DNA from: Sphingobium sp. Cam5-1
Lineage (GTDB): Bacteria; Pseudomonadota; Alphaproteobacteria; Sphingomonadales; Sphingomonadaceae
Direction: 5' to 3'
Assembly (NCBI RefSeq): GCF_015693305.1
Contig: NZ_CP065138.1
Coordinates: 992,001 to 1,056,000 of the forward strand
DNA length: 64,000 bases
Each line of letters begins with the position of its first letter. Position 1 is the first letter of the stretch. Under the pieces are notes generated by a model. The model ran no database searches. It was not told the DNA's origin and was given only the letters and a program-made list of their open reading frames with translations. The position numbers and the translations under genes are program-made. Below, in pieces: positions 36,325-44,763 of the stretch.

Positions 36325-37550
36325 CAGCTACGGTAATCCGCGTTGATCGAAATATATCCGTGCGTCAGATCGCAGGTCCAGACCGTCGCACGGCCCTCGC
36401 CAAGGCCAAGGTCCACGCCGATCTGAATATCCTGCCCCTTGAGGTGCGCGGCAACCGGCGCTTCGTCATATCCCTCTACGGCAAGCCCACCCGATGCCAC
36501 CTGCGTCACGCCGAACCGGATGGACAGCTTGTCGCGATCCGCTGGCTCGCCCGCCTTGCCCACGGCCATGACGACGCGGCCCCAATTGGCGTCCTCGCCC
36601 GCGATCGCCGTCTTTACGAGCGGCGAGTTGGCGATGGACAGTGCGATCCGGTGCGCGCTCGCATCGCTCTCCGCGCCTTCGACGCTGATCTCGATGAACT
36701 TCGACGCGCCCTCGCCATCGCGCACCACCAGATGCGCCAGTTGCAGGCAAAGGTCGCTCAGCGCCGCCTGAAAAGCATCCGCCCCAGCATCGTCCATCGA
36801 CGCCAACGGGGCGTTGCCTGCCTTCCCCGTAGCAAAGGCCAGAACCGTATCGCTGGTCGAAGTATCGCTGTCCACCGTGATGCAGGAGAAAGTCCGCCGG
36901 TTCGCCGCCGACAGCATCTGCTGCAATAGCTTCGGCTCGATCACCGCATCGGTAAAGATATAGCCGAGCATCGTCGCCATATCCGGCGCGATCATGCCTG
37001 ATCCCTTGATGATCCCCACCAGCTCAACGCGTGTCCCGCCGATCATCGCGCTGGTGCGCGCACCCTTGGCATAGGTGTCGGTCGTCCCGATCGTATTCGC
37101 CGCCTCTTCCCACTCGCAAGGCACGGCGGAGAAGGCTGCCTCCAGCCCAGCCTCAGCCTTGTCCACCGGCAAGGGAACACCGATCACCCCAGTGGAAGAT
37201 ACGAACACATCCGAAGGCAGGCACCCAAGATGATTGGCGACCTTAGCCGCGATCGCCTCGACCGCAGCCCGCCCGCGATGGCCGGTAAAGGCGTTGGCGT
37301 TCCCCGCATTCACCACCAACGCCCGCGCCGACCCGAGCGGAATGGCGTCCCGGCACCACTCAACCTCGGGGGAGGGGCACTTGCTCTGCGTCGTGACGCC
37401 AGCAACCGCCGTACCCTCGGCCAGCTCGACATAGGTCAGATCGCAGCGATCCCAATTCTTGTACCGCGCCCTGGCAACGCGCGCGGTGACGCCCGAAATG
37501 GCGGGAAGTTCAGGAAAGGCTGCGGGGGCGAGGGGAGAGCGCTGTGTCAT
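36324..37550 (-). CDS. argJ: Bifunctional ornithine acetyltransferase / N-acetylglutamate synthase
   Basis: A 408-residue N-terminal-nucleophile enzyme of the cyclic arginine pathway. The autoproteolysis site is KGSGMIAPDMATML with Thr193 as the new N terminus and nucleophile of the beta chain. Other family features are VNAGNANAFTG and SSTGVIGVPLP. The gene overlaps the phosphatase by one base and is divergent from secA, with 163 bp between the start codons. Confidence 0.95.
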   Translation of the reverse strand: MTQRSPLAPAAFPELPAISGVTARVARARYKNWDRCDLTYVELAEGTAVAGVTTQSKCPSPEVEWCRDAIPLGSARALVVNAGNANAFTGHRGRAAVEAIAAKVANHLGCLPSDVFVSSTGVIGVPLPVDKAEAGLEAAFSAVPCEWEEAANTIGTTDTYAKGARTSAMIGGTRVELVGIIKGSGMIAPDMATMLGYIFTDAVIEPKLLQQMLSAANRRTFSCITVDSDTSTSDTVLAFATGKAGNAPLASMDDAGADAFQAALSDLCLQLAHLVVRDGEGASKFIEISVEGAESDASAHRIALSIANSPLVKTAIAGEDANWGRVVMAVGKAGEPADRDKLSIRFGVTQVASGGLAVEGYDEAPVAAHLKGQDIQIGVDLGLGEGRATVWTCDLTHGYISINADYRS

Positions 37551-37621
37551 GCGCGCGGATTAGCGCATATCATCCGTCCGTCAATCATTGCCTCGATCGA
37601 AGCGTTCAGGCCGCTCATCAA

Positions 37622-37650
37622 TTGACTATCCCACAGCCAAACCCTAAATC
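37622..37650 (+). promoter_or_regulatory. Probable secA promoter
   Basis: TTGACT (37622-37627), a 17-nt spacer and TAAATC (37645-37650), giving a leader of roughly 55-60 bases before the secA ATG at 37714. Confidence 0.55.
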
Positions 37651-37713
37651 GCCGCGCATATCCGTGTGCGTTGCCTTAAAAGGGCGCGCGCTCCCCTTTT
37701 GTCAGGAACTTGC

Positions 37714-40446
37714 ATGTTCGGCGCACTCGCCAAGTCCATCTTCGGATCGTCCAACGAACGTTACGTAAAGTCGCTGGGCAAGATCGTCGAGCGCATCGCA
37801 TCTTTCGAACCCGCCATTTCGGCGATGAGCGACGAGGAACTGACGGCCCAGACGGCGCGATTCCGGGAACGCCTGACGCAGGGTGAGACCCTCGATGACC
37901 TGCTTCCCGAAGCCTTCGCCACTGTCCGGGAAGCTGCAAAGCGAACCCTGGGCCAGCGCCACTATGACGTACAGATGGTCGGTGGCATCGTCCTCCACCG
38001 CGGCGAAATCGCCGAAATGCGCACGGGTGAGGGCAAGACGCTGGTCGCGACGCTCGCCACCTATCTGAACGCGCTGGAAGGGAAGGGCGTCCACGTCGTT
38101 ACCGTCAACGATTATCTCGCCAGCCGCGACTGCGAATGGATGGGCCAAGTCTATCGTTTCCTCGGCCTCACCACCGGCGTGATCGTGCCGAACCTCAGCG
38201 AAGATCAGCGGCGCGAGGCATATAACGCCGACATCACCTACGCGACGAACAACGAACTCGGCTTCGACTATCTGCGCGATAATATGAAGTACGACCGCGC
38301 ATCGATGGTGCAGCGGCCCTTCAACTTCGCCATCGTCGACGAGGTGGATTCGATCCTGATCGACGAAGCGCGCACCCCGCTGATCATCTCGGGTCCGACC
38401 GATGACAAGTCGGAACTCTATGTCGCCGTCGATGCTATCGTGAAGCAGCTGGACGAAGCCGATTATGAGAAGGACGAGAAGCAGCGCACCGTCACCCTGA
38501 CCGAGGACGGCACGGAAAAGATCGAGCGTCTGCTGGAAGATGCTGGCCTGCTGGAGGGCGCCAACCTCTACGATTTCGAAAACACCGCCGTTGTTCACCA
38601 CGTCAACCAGGCGCTGCGCGCTGTCGTGATGTTCCGCCGCGACATCGATTACATCGTGAAAGACGGTAAGGTCATTATCATCGATGAGTTCACCGGCCGT
38701 ATGATGGACGGCCGCCGCTGGTCGGATGGCTTGCACCAGGCGGTGGAAGCCAAGGAAGGCGTGAATATCGAGCCGGAAAACCAGACGCTCGCCTCCATCA
38801 CGTTCCAGAATTTTTTCCGCATGTACCCCAAGCTCGGCGGCATGACCGGCACGGCGGCGACCGAAGCGACCGAATTCTACGAAATCTACAAGATGAACGT
38901 CGTCACCATCCCGACCAACCGGCCGGTGCAACGTGTCGATGAAGAAGACAGTTTCTACAAGAATCTGGAAGACAAGTTCCGCGGCATCGCCAAGACGATC
39001 AAGGTCCATGCCGAAAAGGGCCAGCCTGTCCTCGTCGGCACGGTGTCGATCGAAAAGTCGGAAATGCTGTCCGAATTTCTCAATCAGGAAGGGGTCAAGC
39101 ACGCCGTCCTGAACGCCCGCTTCCACGAAAGCGAAGCGCATATCGTGGCGCAGGCGGGCCGCAAGGGCGCCGTCACCATCGCCACCAACATGGCTGGTCG
39201 CGGCACCGACATCAAGCTGGGCGGCAACCTGGAAATGCGTGTCGAGGACGAACTGCGCGACATGCCGGAAGGGCCGGAGCGCGAAGCAGCCATCGCCCGC
39301 ATCGATGCCGAGATCGAGGCTGAAAAGGCCGAGGTGCTTGCCGCAGGTGGTCTCTTCGTCCTTGCGACGGAACGGCACGAAAGCCGCCGCATCGACAACC
39401 AGCTGCGCGGCCGTTCAGGGCGTCAGGGCGACCCCGGCCTCTCGCGCTTTTACCTCAGCCTCGACGATGACCTCATGCGCATCTTCGGCCCGGACACCAT
39501 GTTCGCCAAGATGATCCGCTCCAACCTGGAAGATGGCGAGGCGCTGCCCCCGTCCAAGTGGCTCAGCAAGGCGATCGAAACCGCGCAGAGGAAAGTCGAA
39601 GCGCGCAACTACGACATCCGCAAGCAGGTCGTCGAATATGACGACGTCATGAACGACCAGCGCAAGGTCATTTATGAACAGCGCGCCGACATCATGGACG
39701 CTGACACCGTTGACGACGTCGTGACGGACATGCGGCACGAAACGGTCAACGACCTTGTCGGCGCATCCTGTCCTCCGGGCACATATCCCGAACAGTGGGA
39801 TATCGACCGGCTGAAGGCGCGCACTGCCGAAATTCTTGGGCTTGAACCCGACTTTGACGCATGGCTGGCGGAAGATGCCGTCGATCCGGAATTGATCGAG
39901 GAACGCCTCAAGGCTCTTGCCGATGAAGCGGTCGCCGAAAAGATTGGCGGGATCGATCCGGAAAACTGGCACATGATCGAAAAGTCGATCCTGCTCCAGA
40001 GCCTGGACCATCACTGGAAAGAGCATCTGTCGACCCTCGACGCGCTGCGTCAGGTAGTTCACCTGCGCGCCTATGCGCAAAAGACGCCGATCAACGAATA
40101 TAAGCAGGAAGCCTTTGCCCTGTTCGAGCGCATGCTGAGCAACATTCGTGAGGATGTGACCGGCTCGATCGCGCGCGTCCAGTTCAGGATGGAAGAGCCG
40201 TTGCCCGAGTTCGACCTGCCCGTGCTTCCCGACTTCATCACCACGCACATCGACCCCTTCTCGGGCGAAGATAATAGTGGTGACATCGATGCTGGCCAGT
40301 TGGGCAGCATCACCACCACGCTCCCGCGCCCTCCGGTCGGCAACGCGCAGCCCGGCGAGTTCACTAATCTGAATATCAGCCGCAACGCGCCATGCCCGTG
40401 CGGCTCCGGTCAAAAATACAAGCACTGCCACGGCGCGCTCGCCTGA
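37714..40446 (+). CDS. secA: Preprotein translocase ATPase SecA
   Basis: A 910-residue motor that drives secretory proteins through SecYEG. Walker A is MRTGEGKT, the DEAD-like box is [20 protein letters not shown], the second nucleotide domain has [14 protein letters not shown], and [13 protein letters not shown] follows. The C-terminal zinc tail [14 protein letters not shown], which binds SecB and phospholipid, is complete. AGGA lies 6 bases before the ATG at 37714; the in-frame ATG at 37666 is upstream of this and would add 16 unconserved residues. Confidence 0.98.
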   Translation: MFGALAKSIFGSSNERYVKSLGKIVERIASFEPAISAMSDEELTAQTARFRERLTQGETLDDLLPEAFATVREAAKRTLGQRHYDVQMVGGIVLHRGEIAEMRTGEGKTLVATLATYLNALEGKGVHVVTVNDYLASRDCEWMGQVYRFLGLTTGVIVPNLSEDQRREAYNADITYATNNELGFDYLRDNMKYDRASMVQRPFNFAIVDEVDSILIDEARTPLIISGPTDDKSELYVAVDAIVKQLDEADYEKDEKQRTVTLTEDGTEKIERLLEDAGLLEGANLYDFENTAVVHHVNQALRAVVMFRRDIDYIVKDGKVIIIDEFTGRMMDGRRWSDGLHQAVEAKEGVNIEPENQTLASITFQNFFRMYPKLGGMTGTAATEATEFYEIYKMNVVTIPTNRPVQRVDEEDSFYKNLEDKFRGIAKTIKVHAEKGQPVLVGTVSIEKSEMLSEFLNQEGVKHAVLNARFHESEAHIVAQAGRKGAVTIATNMAGRGTDIKLGGNLEMRVEDELRDMPEGPEREAAIARIDAEIEAEKAEVLAAGGLFVLATERHESRRIDNQLRGRSGRQGDPGLSRFYLSLDDDLMRIFGPDTMFAKMIRSNLEDGEALPPSKWLSKAIETAQRKVEARNYDIRKQVVEYDDVMNDQRKVIYEQRADIMDADTVDDVVTDMRHETVNDLVGASCPPGTYPEQWDIDRLKARTAEILGLEPDFDAWLAEDAVDPELIEERLKALADEAVAEKIGGIDPENWHMIEKSILLQSLDHHWKEHLSTLDALRQVVHLRAYAQKTPINEYKQEAFALFERMLSNIREDVTGSIARVQFRMEEPLPEFDLPVLPDFITTHIDPFSGEDNSGDIDAGQLGSITTTLPRPPVGNAQPGEFTNLNISRNAPCPCGSGQKYKHCHGALA

Positions 40447-40480
40447 GCGCTCCGATTTATCGCAGCGCGCTCTAGATCCG

Positions 40481-40504
40481 TCATGCCAGCGAAAGCTGGC
40501 ATCT
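40481..40504. repeat. Half copy of the CCAGCGAAAGCTGG repeat after secA
   Basis: ATGCCAGC-GAAA-GCTGGCAT (40483-40502) matches one arm of the element at 24002-24076. It lies 37 bases past the secA stop and could also protect or end the transcript. Confidence 0.6.
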
Positions 40505-40577
40505 CAGGCATCAATCCTCGGCGCCGTCTCCGCCTGGAGAACTCTACCGGGGAGCGATACTCAGCCACCCCGATCGC

Positions 40578-41000
40578 TCAATCCCGCTTGTCCGACACAT
40601 CTCCGTGCAGCTTGGCCCATAGGTCCGCCGTCCCTGCCTCCTGCGCCTTCGTCACATATTGGGCGGCGACCAGCCAGCCCTTGATCGGGCGTAACGGCAG
40701 CACTGTCGTCAATATGAGCACCGGGATGCCGACGGCGATGTGGACCCATAGAGGCGGCCGCGCCAATATCTCCAGCATCACGATAAAGATGACGCCGGGA
40801 ACGCAGGCGAACAACTGCACGAACACCGCTGGGCCATCCGCCGGGTCCGCAAAGGAATAATCCAGTCCGCAAACCTCACATCGATCGCGGACGGTAAGAA
40901 ACCCCTTGAAAATATGCCCTTCGCCGCACCGGGGGCAACGGCCCAGAGCGCCCGTTTCGATCAGCGAACGCCGCGGCAACTTATCCGACGGTTGCACCAT
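40578..41000 (-). CDS. DUF983 zinc-ribbon membrane protein
   Basis: A 140-residue protein. An N-terminal zinc ribbon with Cys22/Cys25 and Cys41/Cys44 (CPRCGEGHIFKGF ... CEVCGLDY) is followed by two membrane segments (about residues 60-105). DUF983 proteins are common in alphaproteobacteria, often near cytochrome oxidase genes, but have no agreed function. The ATG at 41000 is supported by AGCAGGA. The longer frame to 41075 is rejected. Confidence 0.85.
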   Translation of the reverse strand: MVQPSDKLPRRSLIETGALGRCPRCGEGHIFKGFLTVRDRCEVCGLDYSFADPADGPAVFVQLFACVPGVIFIVMLEILARPPLWVHIAVGIPVLILTTVLPLRPIKGWLVAAQYVTKAQEAGTADLWAKLHGDVSDKRD

Positions 41001-41230
41001 GTCCTGCTTTCCCCTGTGCAAATTCCGGGCCTTCGCCTGGCAAGCTCCATGTGATGATAGGGGAGCGTAATTCAATTAGCCTTTTTGTCCCACCTGCATA
41101 TTCCTTGCGCCAAAGGACGAAGTCCGCATTGACGTTACGGCATGGCCGATGAAAAGTTATCACTGGATTGCAGTCGTCAACAATGTCTGTTAAACGCGCC
41201 GCGATTTGGATGCCCGACAGCATACAAGTC

Positions 41231-41268
41231 GCGCCCCCGGCATCCCTTGCTCGGGGGCGCTTTCATTT
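41231..41268 (+). terminator. Terminator hairpin without an assigned gene
   Basis: GCGCCCCCG (41231-41239) / CGGGGGCGC (41252-41260) stem followed on the plus strand by TTTCATTT. No plus-strand gene precedes it; on the minus strand, where the neighbouring gene ends at 41294, no T tract follows. The 293-bp region 41001-41293 otherwise holds only a TTGACG at 41129 that might be a -35 element. Confidence 0.5.
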
Positions 41269-41293
41269 GTATAGGCTGCAATCCCCCTAGGTA

Positions 41294-41530
41294 TTAATGC
41301 GCAGGCTTTCCGCCTACGGGGTCGCTCGGCACGTCAAAATTTTCCATGGCGTCATGCAGGACCTGATCGGGACAGGATGCGGCCAGCGCCCGCACCTTGT
41401 ACCGCAACGCCAATTCCCGATGCGCCGCGACCTCTTCGGCAGGAGCGTCCCTTGCCAAGGCCTCGTTTACCTTGGCAGCTTCCTCCCGTGCGCGCCGGAA
41501 CAAATAGGGTGCATCCGTTTGCCCAGACAT
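41294..41530 (-). CDS. Small hypothetical protein
   Basis: A 78-residue, mostly helical, charged protein (RRAREEAAKVNEALARDAPAEE, positions about 12-33). GGAGG lies 5 bases before the ATG at 41530, which supports it as a real gene; an upstream ATG at 41566 lacks that. No family recognised. Confidence 0.6.
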   Translation of the reverse strand: MSGQTDAPYLFRRAREEAAKVNEALARDAPAEEVAAHRELALRYKVRALAASCPDQVLHDAMENFDVPSDPVGGKPAH

Positions 41531-41690
41531 TGCAACCTCCAGATGGTGAGGTGGAAGTGATAGCATGCTGATTCACGATACTCCTTAACGAGGGTTAAGG
41601 CGAGCCGCAGCTACGATCATCTGCAAAATCGACCGATTTGGGTGGGCTTAAGCCCTAATTTGCGCTCCAATTCCTGCGTCAAGCGACCAC

Positions 41691-41707
41691 CATAGTTTCG
41701 CTCTATG
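41691..41707. promoter_or_regulatory. Candidate LysR operator upstream of lysR
   Basis: CATAG-N7-CTATG, a perfect 5-bp inverted repeat 31 bases before the lysR start. It matches the motif at 42640-42656 and the ATAG-N7-CTAT half of the OxyR consensus. Inferred autoregulatory site. Confidence 0.5.
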
Positions 41708-41738
41708 AACTTGCGCCCGATCCAGTGTAGATGACAGC

Positions 41739-42644
41739 ATGCAGACGCGCCTTGTCGAATATTTCCTGGCGTTGGAGCGCGAAGGTCATTTCGCGCGCGC
41801 CGCGTCCTATTGCAATGTCTCGCAACCCACCCTGTCCGTGGGCATCGCGTCATTGGAAGCACAGCTGGGAAAGCGGCTGATCCGGCGCGATCGCAAATAT
41901 GTGGGATTGACCGCGGAGGGAGAGGCCATTCTGCCATGGGCACGGCAATTGATCGCCGCTGCCGAAGCCCTTGGTCACGCGGCGGAAACGGCCCGTGGTC
42001 CGCTGAAAGGCGAATTAAGGCTGGGCGCGATTCCGGCCGCCATGCCGGTGATCGGCCATCTCACCGAAGCGATGCTGGAGCGCCACGGGGGCCTTAACAT
42101 CTCCGTCCGCGCGCTCACTTCTCGGCAGATCGAGCGGGGCCTTGCTGCGTTCGAACTGGACGCTGGGATCACCTATCTCGATTTCGAGCCCCCGGCTCAC
42201 GCCTTGTCGGTGCCCCTTTATACGGAGCGGGCGATCCTCATCGGCGCGGTGGGCTGTGCGGCGATACCCGATCCGCTGGACTGGGCCGATCTTGCGGACC
42301 TGCCGCTGTGCCTGTTGCATCAGGGCATGCAGAACAGGCGTATCCTGGACGCGCGTCTGGCTGAACGCGGGCTTGCCCTGCGCCCGGTGGTCACGGCGGA
42401 CAGCTATGTCGCACTGCTTGGCCTCGTGCAGCAGGGAAGGCTCTGTTCCATCATTCCGGAAAATCATGCCACCTTGCTGGAAGGGCTGGCCTGGGCGCGC
42501 ACCTATCCGCTGCCCGCCACGGCGGAGGGCAGTCGGGTGGGCGTGATAGTGTCTGATCGCGCACCGATGGGGCCGTTGGCTCAAGCAGTCCTCAGCGTCG
42601 CACGCGACCTCCGCTTGCCCAACGGATATCGCGCCGCTTCATAG
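41739..42644 (+). CDS. LysR-family transcriptional regulator, likely controlling fds
   Basis: A 301-residue LTTR. The N-terminal winged helix (residues about 1-60) has HFARAASYCNVSQPTLSVGI, whose recognition helix resembles OxyR. The C-terminal substrate-binding fold spans about 90-295. The OxyR redox Cys pair is not evident. It lies 92 bases upstream of and in line with the formate dehydrogenase genes, as FdsR-like regulators do in other bacteria. The same palindrome occurs before lysR and before fdsG. The inducer, possibly formate, is an inference. Confidence 0.88.
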   Translation: MQTRLVEYFLALEREGHFARAASYCNVSQPTLSVGIASLEAQLGKRLIRRDRKYVGLTAEGEAILPWARQLIAAAEALGHAAETARGPLKGELRLGAIPAAMPVIGHLTEAMLERHGGLNISVRALTSRQIERGLAAFELDAGITYLDFEPPAHALSVPLYTERAILIGAVGCAAIPDPLDWADLADLPLCLLHQGMQNRRILDARLAERGLALRPVVTADSYVALLGLVQQGRLCSIIPENHATLLEGLAWARTYPLPATAEGSRVGVIVSDRAPMGPLAQAVLSVARDLRLPNGYRAAS

Positions 42645-42656
42645 AATATCTCTATC
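42640..42656. promoter_or_regulatory. Candidate LysR operator upstream of fdsG
   Basis: CATAG-N7-CTATC, with an inner perfect ATAGA-N5-TCTAT, overlapping the lysR stop codon. A TTGACC (42676-42681) downstream could be the -35 of fdsG with a poor -10, which would place this motif near -65 as is usual for LysR regulators. Confidence 0.5.
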
Positions 42657-42736
42657 ATCCATTAGGGGCTTCAATTTGACCCGAGCCGGATGGCCCTGCA
42701 CGATGGCGTCTGATCGAAGGCTGCAGGCAGGGCAGG

Positions 42737-43189
42737 ATGGAAGCATTTATCGAAAGCTGGACCGCGCGTCATGGCGCCACGCGCGACCAGTTATTGCCCC
42801 TTCTGCATGCGGTGCAGAAAGAGGCAGGCTATATCGACGATGCGCAGGTCCCGCTAATTGCGCAGGCGTTGAACCTCACCCGTGCGGACGTGCATGGCGT
42901 CATCACCTTCTACCATGATTTTCGCCGTGTTCCGCCCGGCCGCCACATTGTGAAGCTCTGCCGCGCGGAAAGCTGCCAGTCACGCGGCGGCGCGGCGGTG
43001 GAGCATAAGGCGGCGCAAATTCTGGGCGTAGCCATGGGGGAAACCCGGTCTGACGGTCAATTAAGTCTGGAGCCTGTCTACTGCCTGGGTCTCTGTGCGA
43101 TCGGCCCGAACGCGCTGGTAGACGGCCGACCGGTTGCAGGGATCGATGCCAAAGTTCTTGAGCGTATCGCGGCGGAGATGGCGGCATGA
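42737..43189 (+). CDS. fdsG: NAD-dependent formate dehydrogenase, gamma subunit
   Basis: A 150-residue NuoE-like [2Fe-2S] protein with ligands Cys75, Cys80, Cys116 and Cys120 (C-x4-C and C-x3-C). It passes electrons between the molybdenum subunit and the FMN subunit in the soluble FdsABG complex, which oxidises formate to CO2 with NAD+. First gene of the operon; its stop overlaps the fdsB start. Confidence 0.92.
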   Translation: MEAFIESWTARHGATRDQLLPLLHAVQKEAGYIDDAQVPLIAQALNLTRADVHGVITFYHDFRRVPPGRHIVKLCRAESCQSRGGAAVEHKAAQILGVAMGETRSDGQLSLEPVYCLGLCAIGPNALVDGRPVAGIDAKVLERIAAEMAA

Positions 43190-44763
43190 ACCGGGTGTTC
43201 ATCAGCCGCGACATGGCCTCGGTCGCGCTCGGTGCAGACGAAGTCGCGCGCAGCTTCGCGCAGGCAGGGTGCGAAGTGGTGCGCACCGGATCGCGTGGCT
43301 TGTTTTCCATCGAGCCATTGGTCGAAGTGGAGACGGATGCAGGCCGTATCGGCTACGGGCCGGTGGGGCCGCAGGATGTCGCGGCGGTGCTGGATGGCAC
43401 GCATCCTGCCAGGCTGGGCAAGGTGGATGAATTGCCCTTTTTCGCTGGTCAGCAGCGCTTTACCTTCGCGCGGTGCGGCATCATCGATCCGCTAAGCCTT
43501 ACCGATTATGCCGCCCATGATGGTTGGAAGGGGCTGGAAAAGGCTCGCGCCATGCCTCCCCAGCAAGTGGTCGACGCGGTAAAGGCGTCGGGGCTGCGCG
43601 GACGCGGCGGCGCCGGTTTCCCGACCGGGATCAAATGGCAGACGGTGTTGGATGCGCCGGGCGCGCCCAAGTTCATCGTCTGCAACGCCGATGAAGGCGA
43701 CAGCGGCACCTTTGCGGATCGGATGCTGATGGAGGGCGATCCCTTCTGCCTGATCGAAGGGATGGCGATCGCCGCCCATGCCGTCGGCGCGGCCCATGGC
43801 TACATCTATATCCGCAGCGAATATCCCTACAGCATCGCCACCATGCGCGCGGCGATCGACGCCAGCGCGCATCTCATCACGCCCTTCACGCTGGAGGTGC
43901 GCGAGGGCGCGGGCGCCTATGTCTGCGGCGAGGAAACGGCGCTGCTCGACAGTATCGAGGGCAAACGCGGGCAGGTGCGGGCAAAGCCGCCGCTCCCGGC
44001 TTTGCAGGGGCTGTTTGGTCAGCCGACCGTCATCAACAATGTGCTGTCGCTGGCTGCGGTGCCCTTCATCCTGGCAGAGGGTGCTGAGGCTTATGCGGCG
44101 GTCGGCTTCGGCCGTTCGCGCGGAACCATGCCGGTGCAGCTCGCGGGCAACGTAAAGCATGGCGGCCTTTATGAGATCGGCTTCGGCATAACACTGGGAG
44201 AGCTGGTGAACCAGATCGGCGGCGGGACGGCGAGCGGTCGTCCCGTTCGCGCGGTGCAAGTGGGTGGCCCGCTGGGCGCTTACTTCCCTCCATCGATGTT
44301 CCATCTGCCCTTCGACTATGAAGCATTCGCGCAAGCTGGCGGGCTGATCGGCCATGCTGGCATCACCATCTTCGATGACAGCGTCGATATGGCGCATATG
44401 GCGCGCTTTGCCATGGAGTTCTGTTCGGTCGAAAGTTGCGGCAAATGCACACCGTGCCGGATCGGGTCGACGCGCGGGGTGGAGATCATGGATCGGATCA
44501 TCGCGGCACGAAACGATGGACCCGTTACGGTGAATGACGCTTCGGGCAGCTATCTCGGCAAGGCACTCTATTCCCGGTCTCCGGCGCGGATCGATACCTC
44601 GCTGGAAGCGCAAACCCTGCTGCTGCGCGACCTGGCCGACACCATGAAATATGGCTCGCTCTGCGCGCTGGGTGGGTTCACACCCTATCCCGTGCTGAGC
44701 GCGCTCGATCATTTCCCTGAGGACTTTGGCGCGCCCGCGTCTACCAAGGAAGCTGCGGAATGA
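43186..44763 (+). CDS. fdsB: NAD-dependent formate dehydrogenase, beta (FMN) subunit
   Basis: A 525-residue NuoF-like diaphorase subunit. FMN/NADH-binding motifs are GRGGAGFPTGIKW, CNADEGDSGTF and GAYVCGEETALLDSIEG. The C-terminal [4Fe-4S] site is CGKCTPCRIG. The N-terminal ~110 residues form a thioredoxin-like extension as in other FdsB proteins. ATGA overlaps at both ends (43186-43189 and 44760-44763) couple it to fdsG and fdsA. Confidence 0.93.
   Translation: MNRVFISRDMASVALGADEVARSFAQAGCEVVRTGSRGLFSIEPLVEVETDAGRIGYGPVGPQDVAAVLDGTHPARLGKVDELPFFAGQQRFTFARCGIIDPLSLTDYAAHDGWKGLEKARAMPPQQVVDAVKASGLRGRGGAGFPTGIKWQTVLDAPGAPKFIVCNADEGDSGTFADRMLMEGDPFCLIEGMAIAAHAVGAAHGYIYIRSEYPYSIATMRAAIDASAHLITPFTLEVREGAGAYVCGEETALLDSIEGKRGQVRAKPPLPALQGLFGQPTVINNVLSLAAVPFILAEGAEAYAAVGFGRSRGTMPVQLAGNVKHGGLYEIGFGITLGELVNQIGGGTASGRPVRAVQVGGPLGAYFPPSMFHLPFDYEAFAQAGGLIGHAGITIFDDSVDMAHMARFAMEFCSVESCGKCTPCRIGSTRGVEIMDRIIAARNDGPVTVNDASGSYLGKALYSRSPARIDTSLEAQTLLLRDLADTMKYGSLCALGGFTPYPVLSALDHFPEDFGAPASTKEAAE

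Noticed and set aside
37702..39378. Minus-strand open frame of about 560 codons across secA
   Set aside because: Antisense to SecA with shadow-type composition. The secA reading frame explains the codon periodicity.
40981..41223. Minus-strand frame of 80 codons between DUF983 and the small hypothetical gene
   Set aside because: It overlaps the DUF983 start region, lacks a ribosome-binding site and shows no protein-like pattern.
41739..42644. Naming the LysR regulator OxyR
   Set aside because: The operator spacing and recognition helix resemble OxyR, but the conserved redox cysteine segment is not present and the gene sits with formate dehydrogenase rather than catalase/ahp genes.
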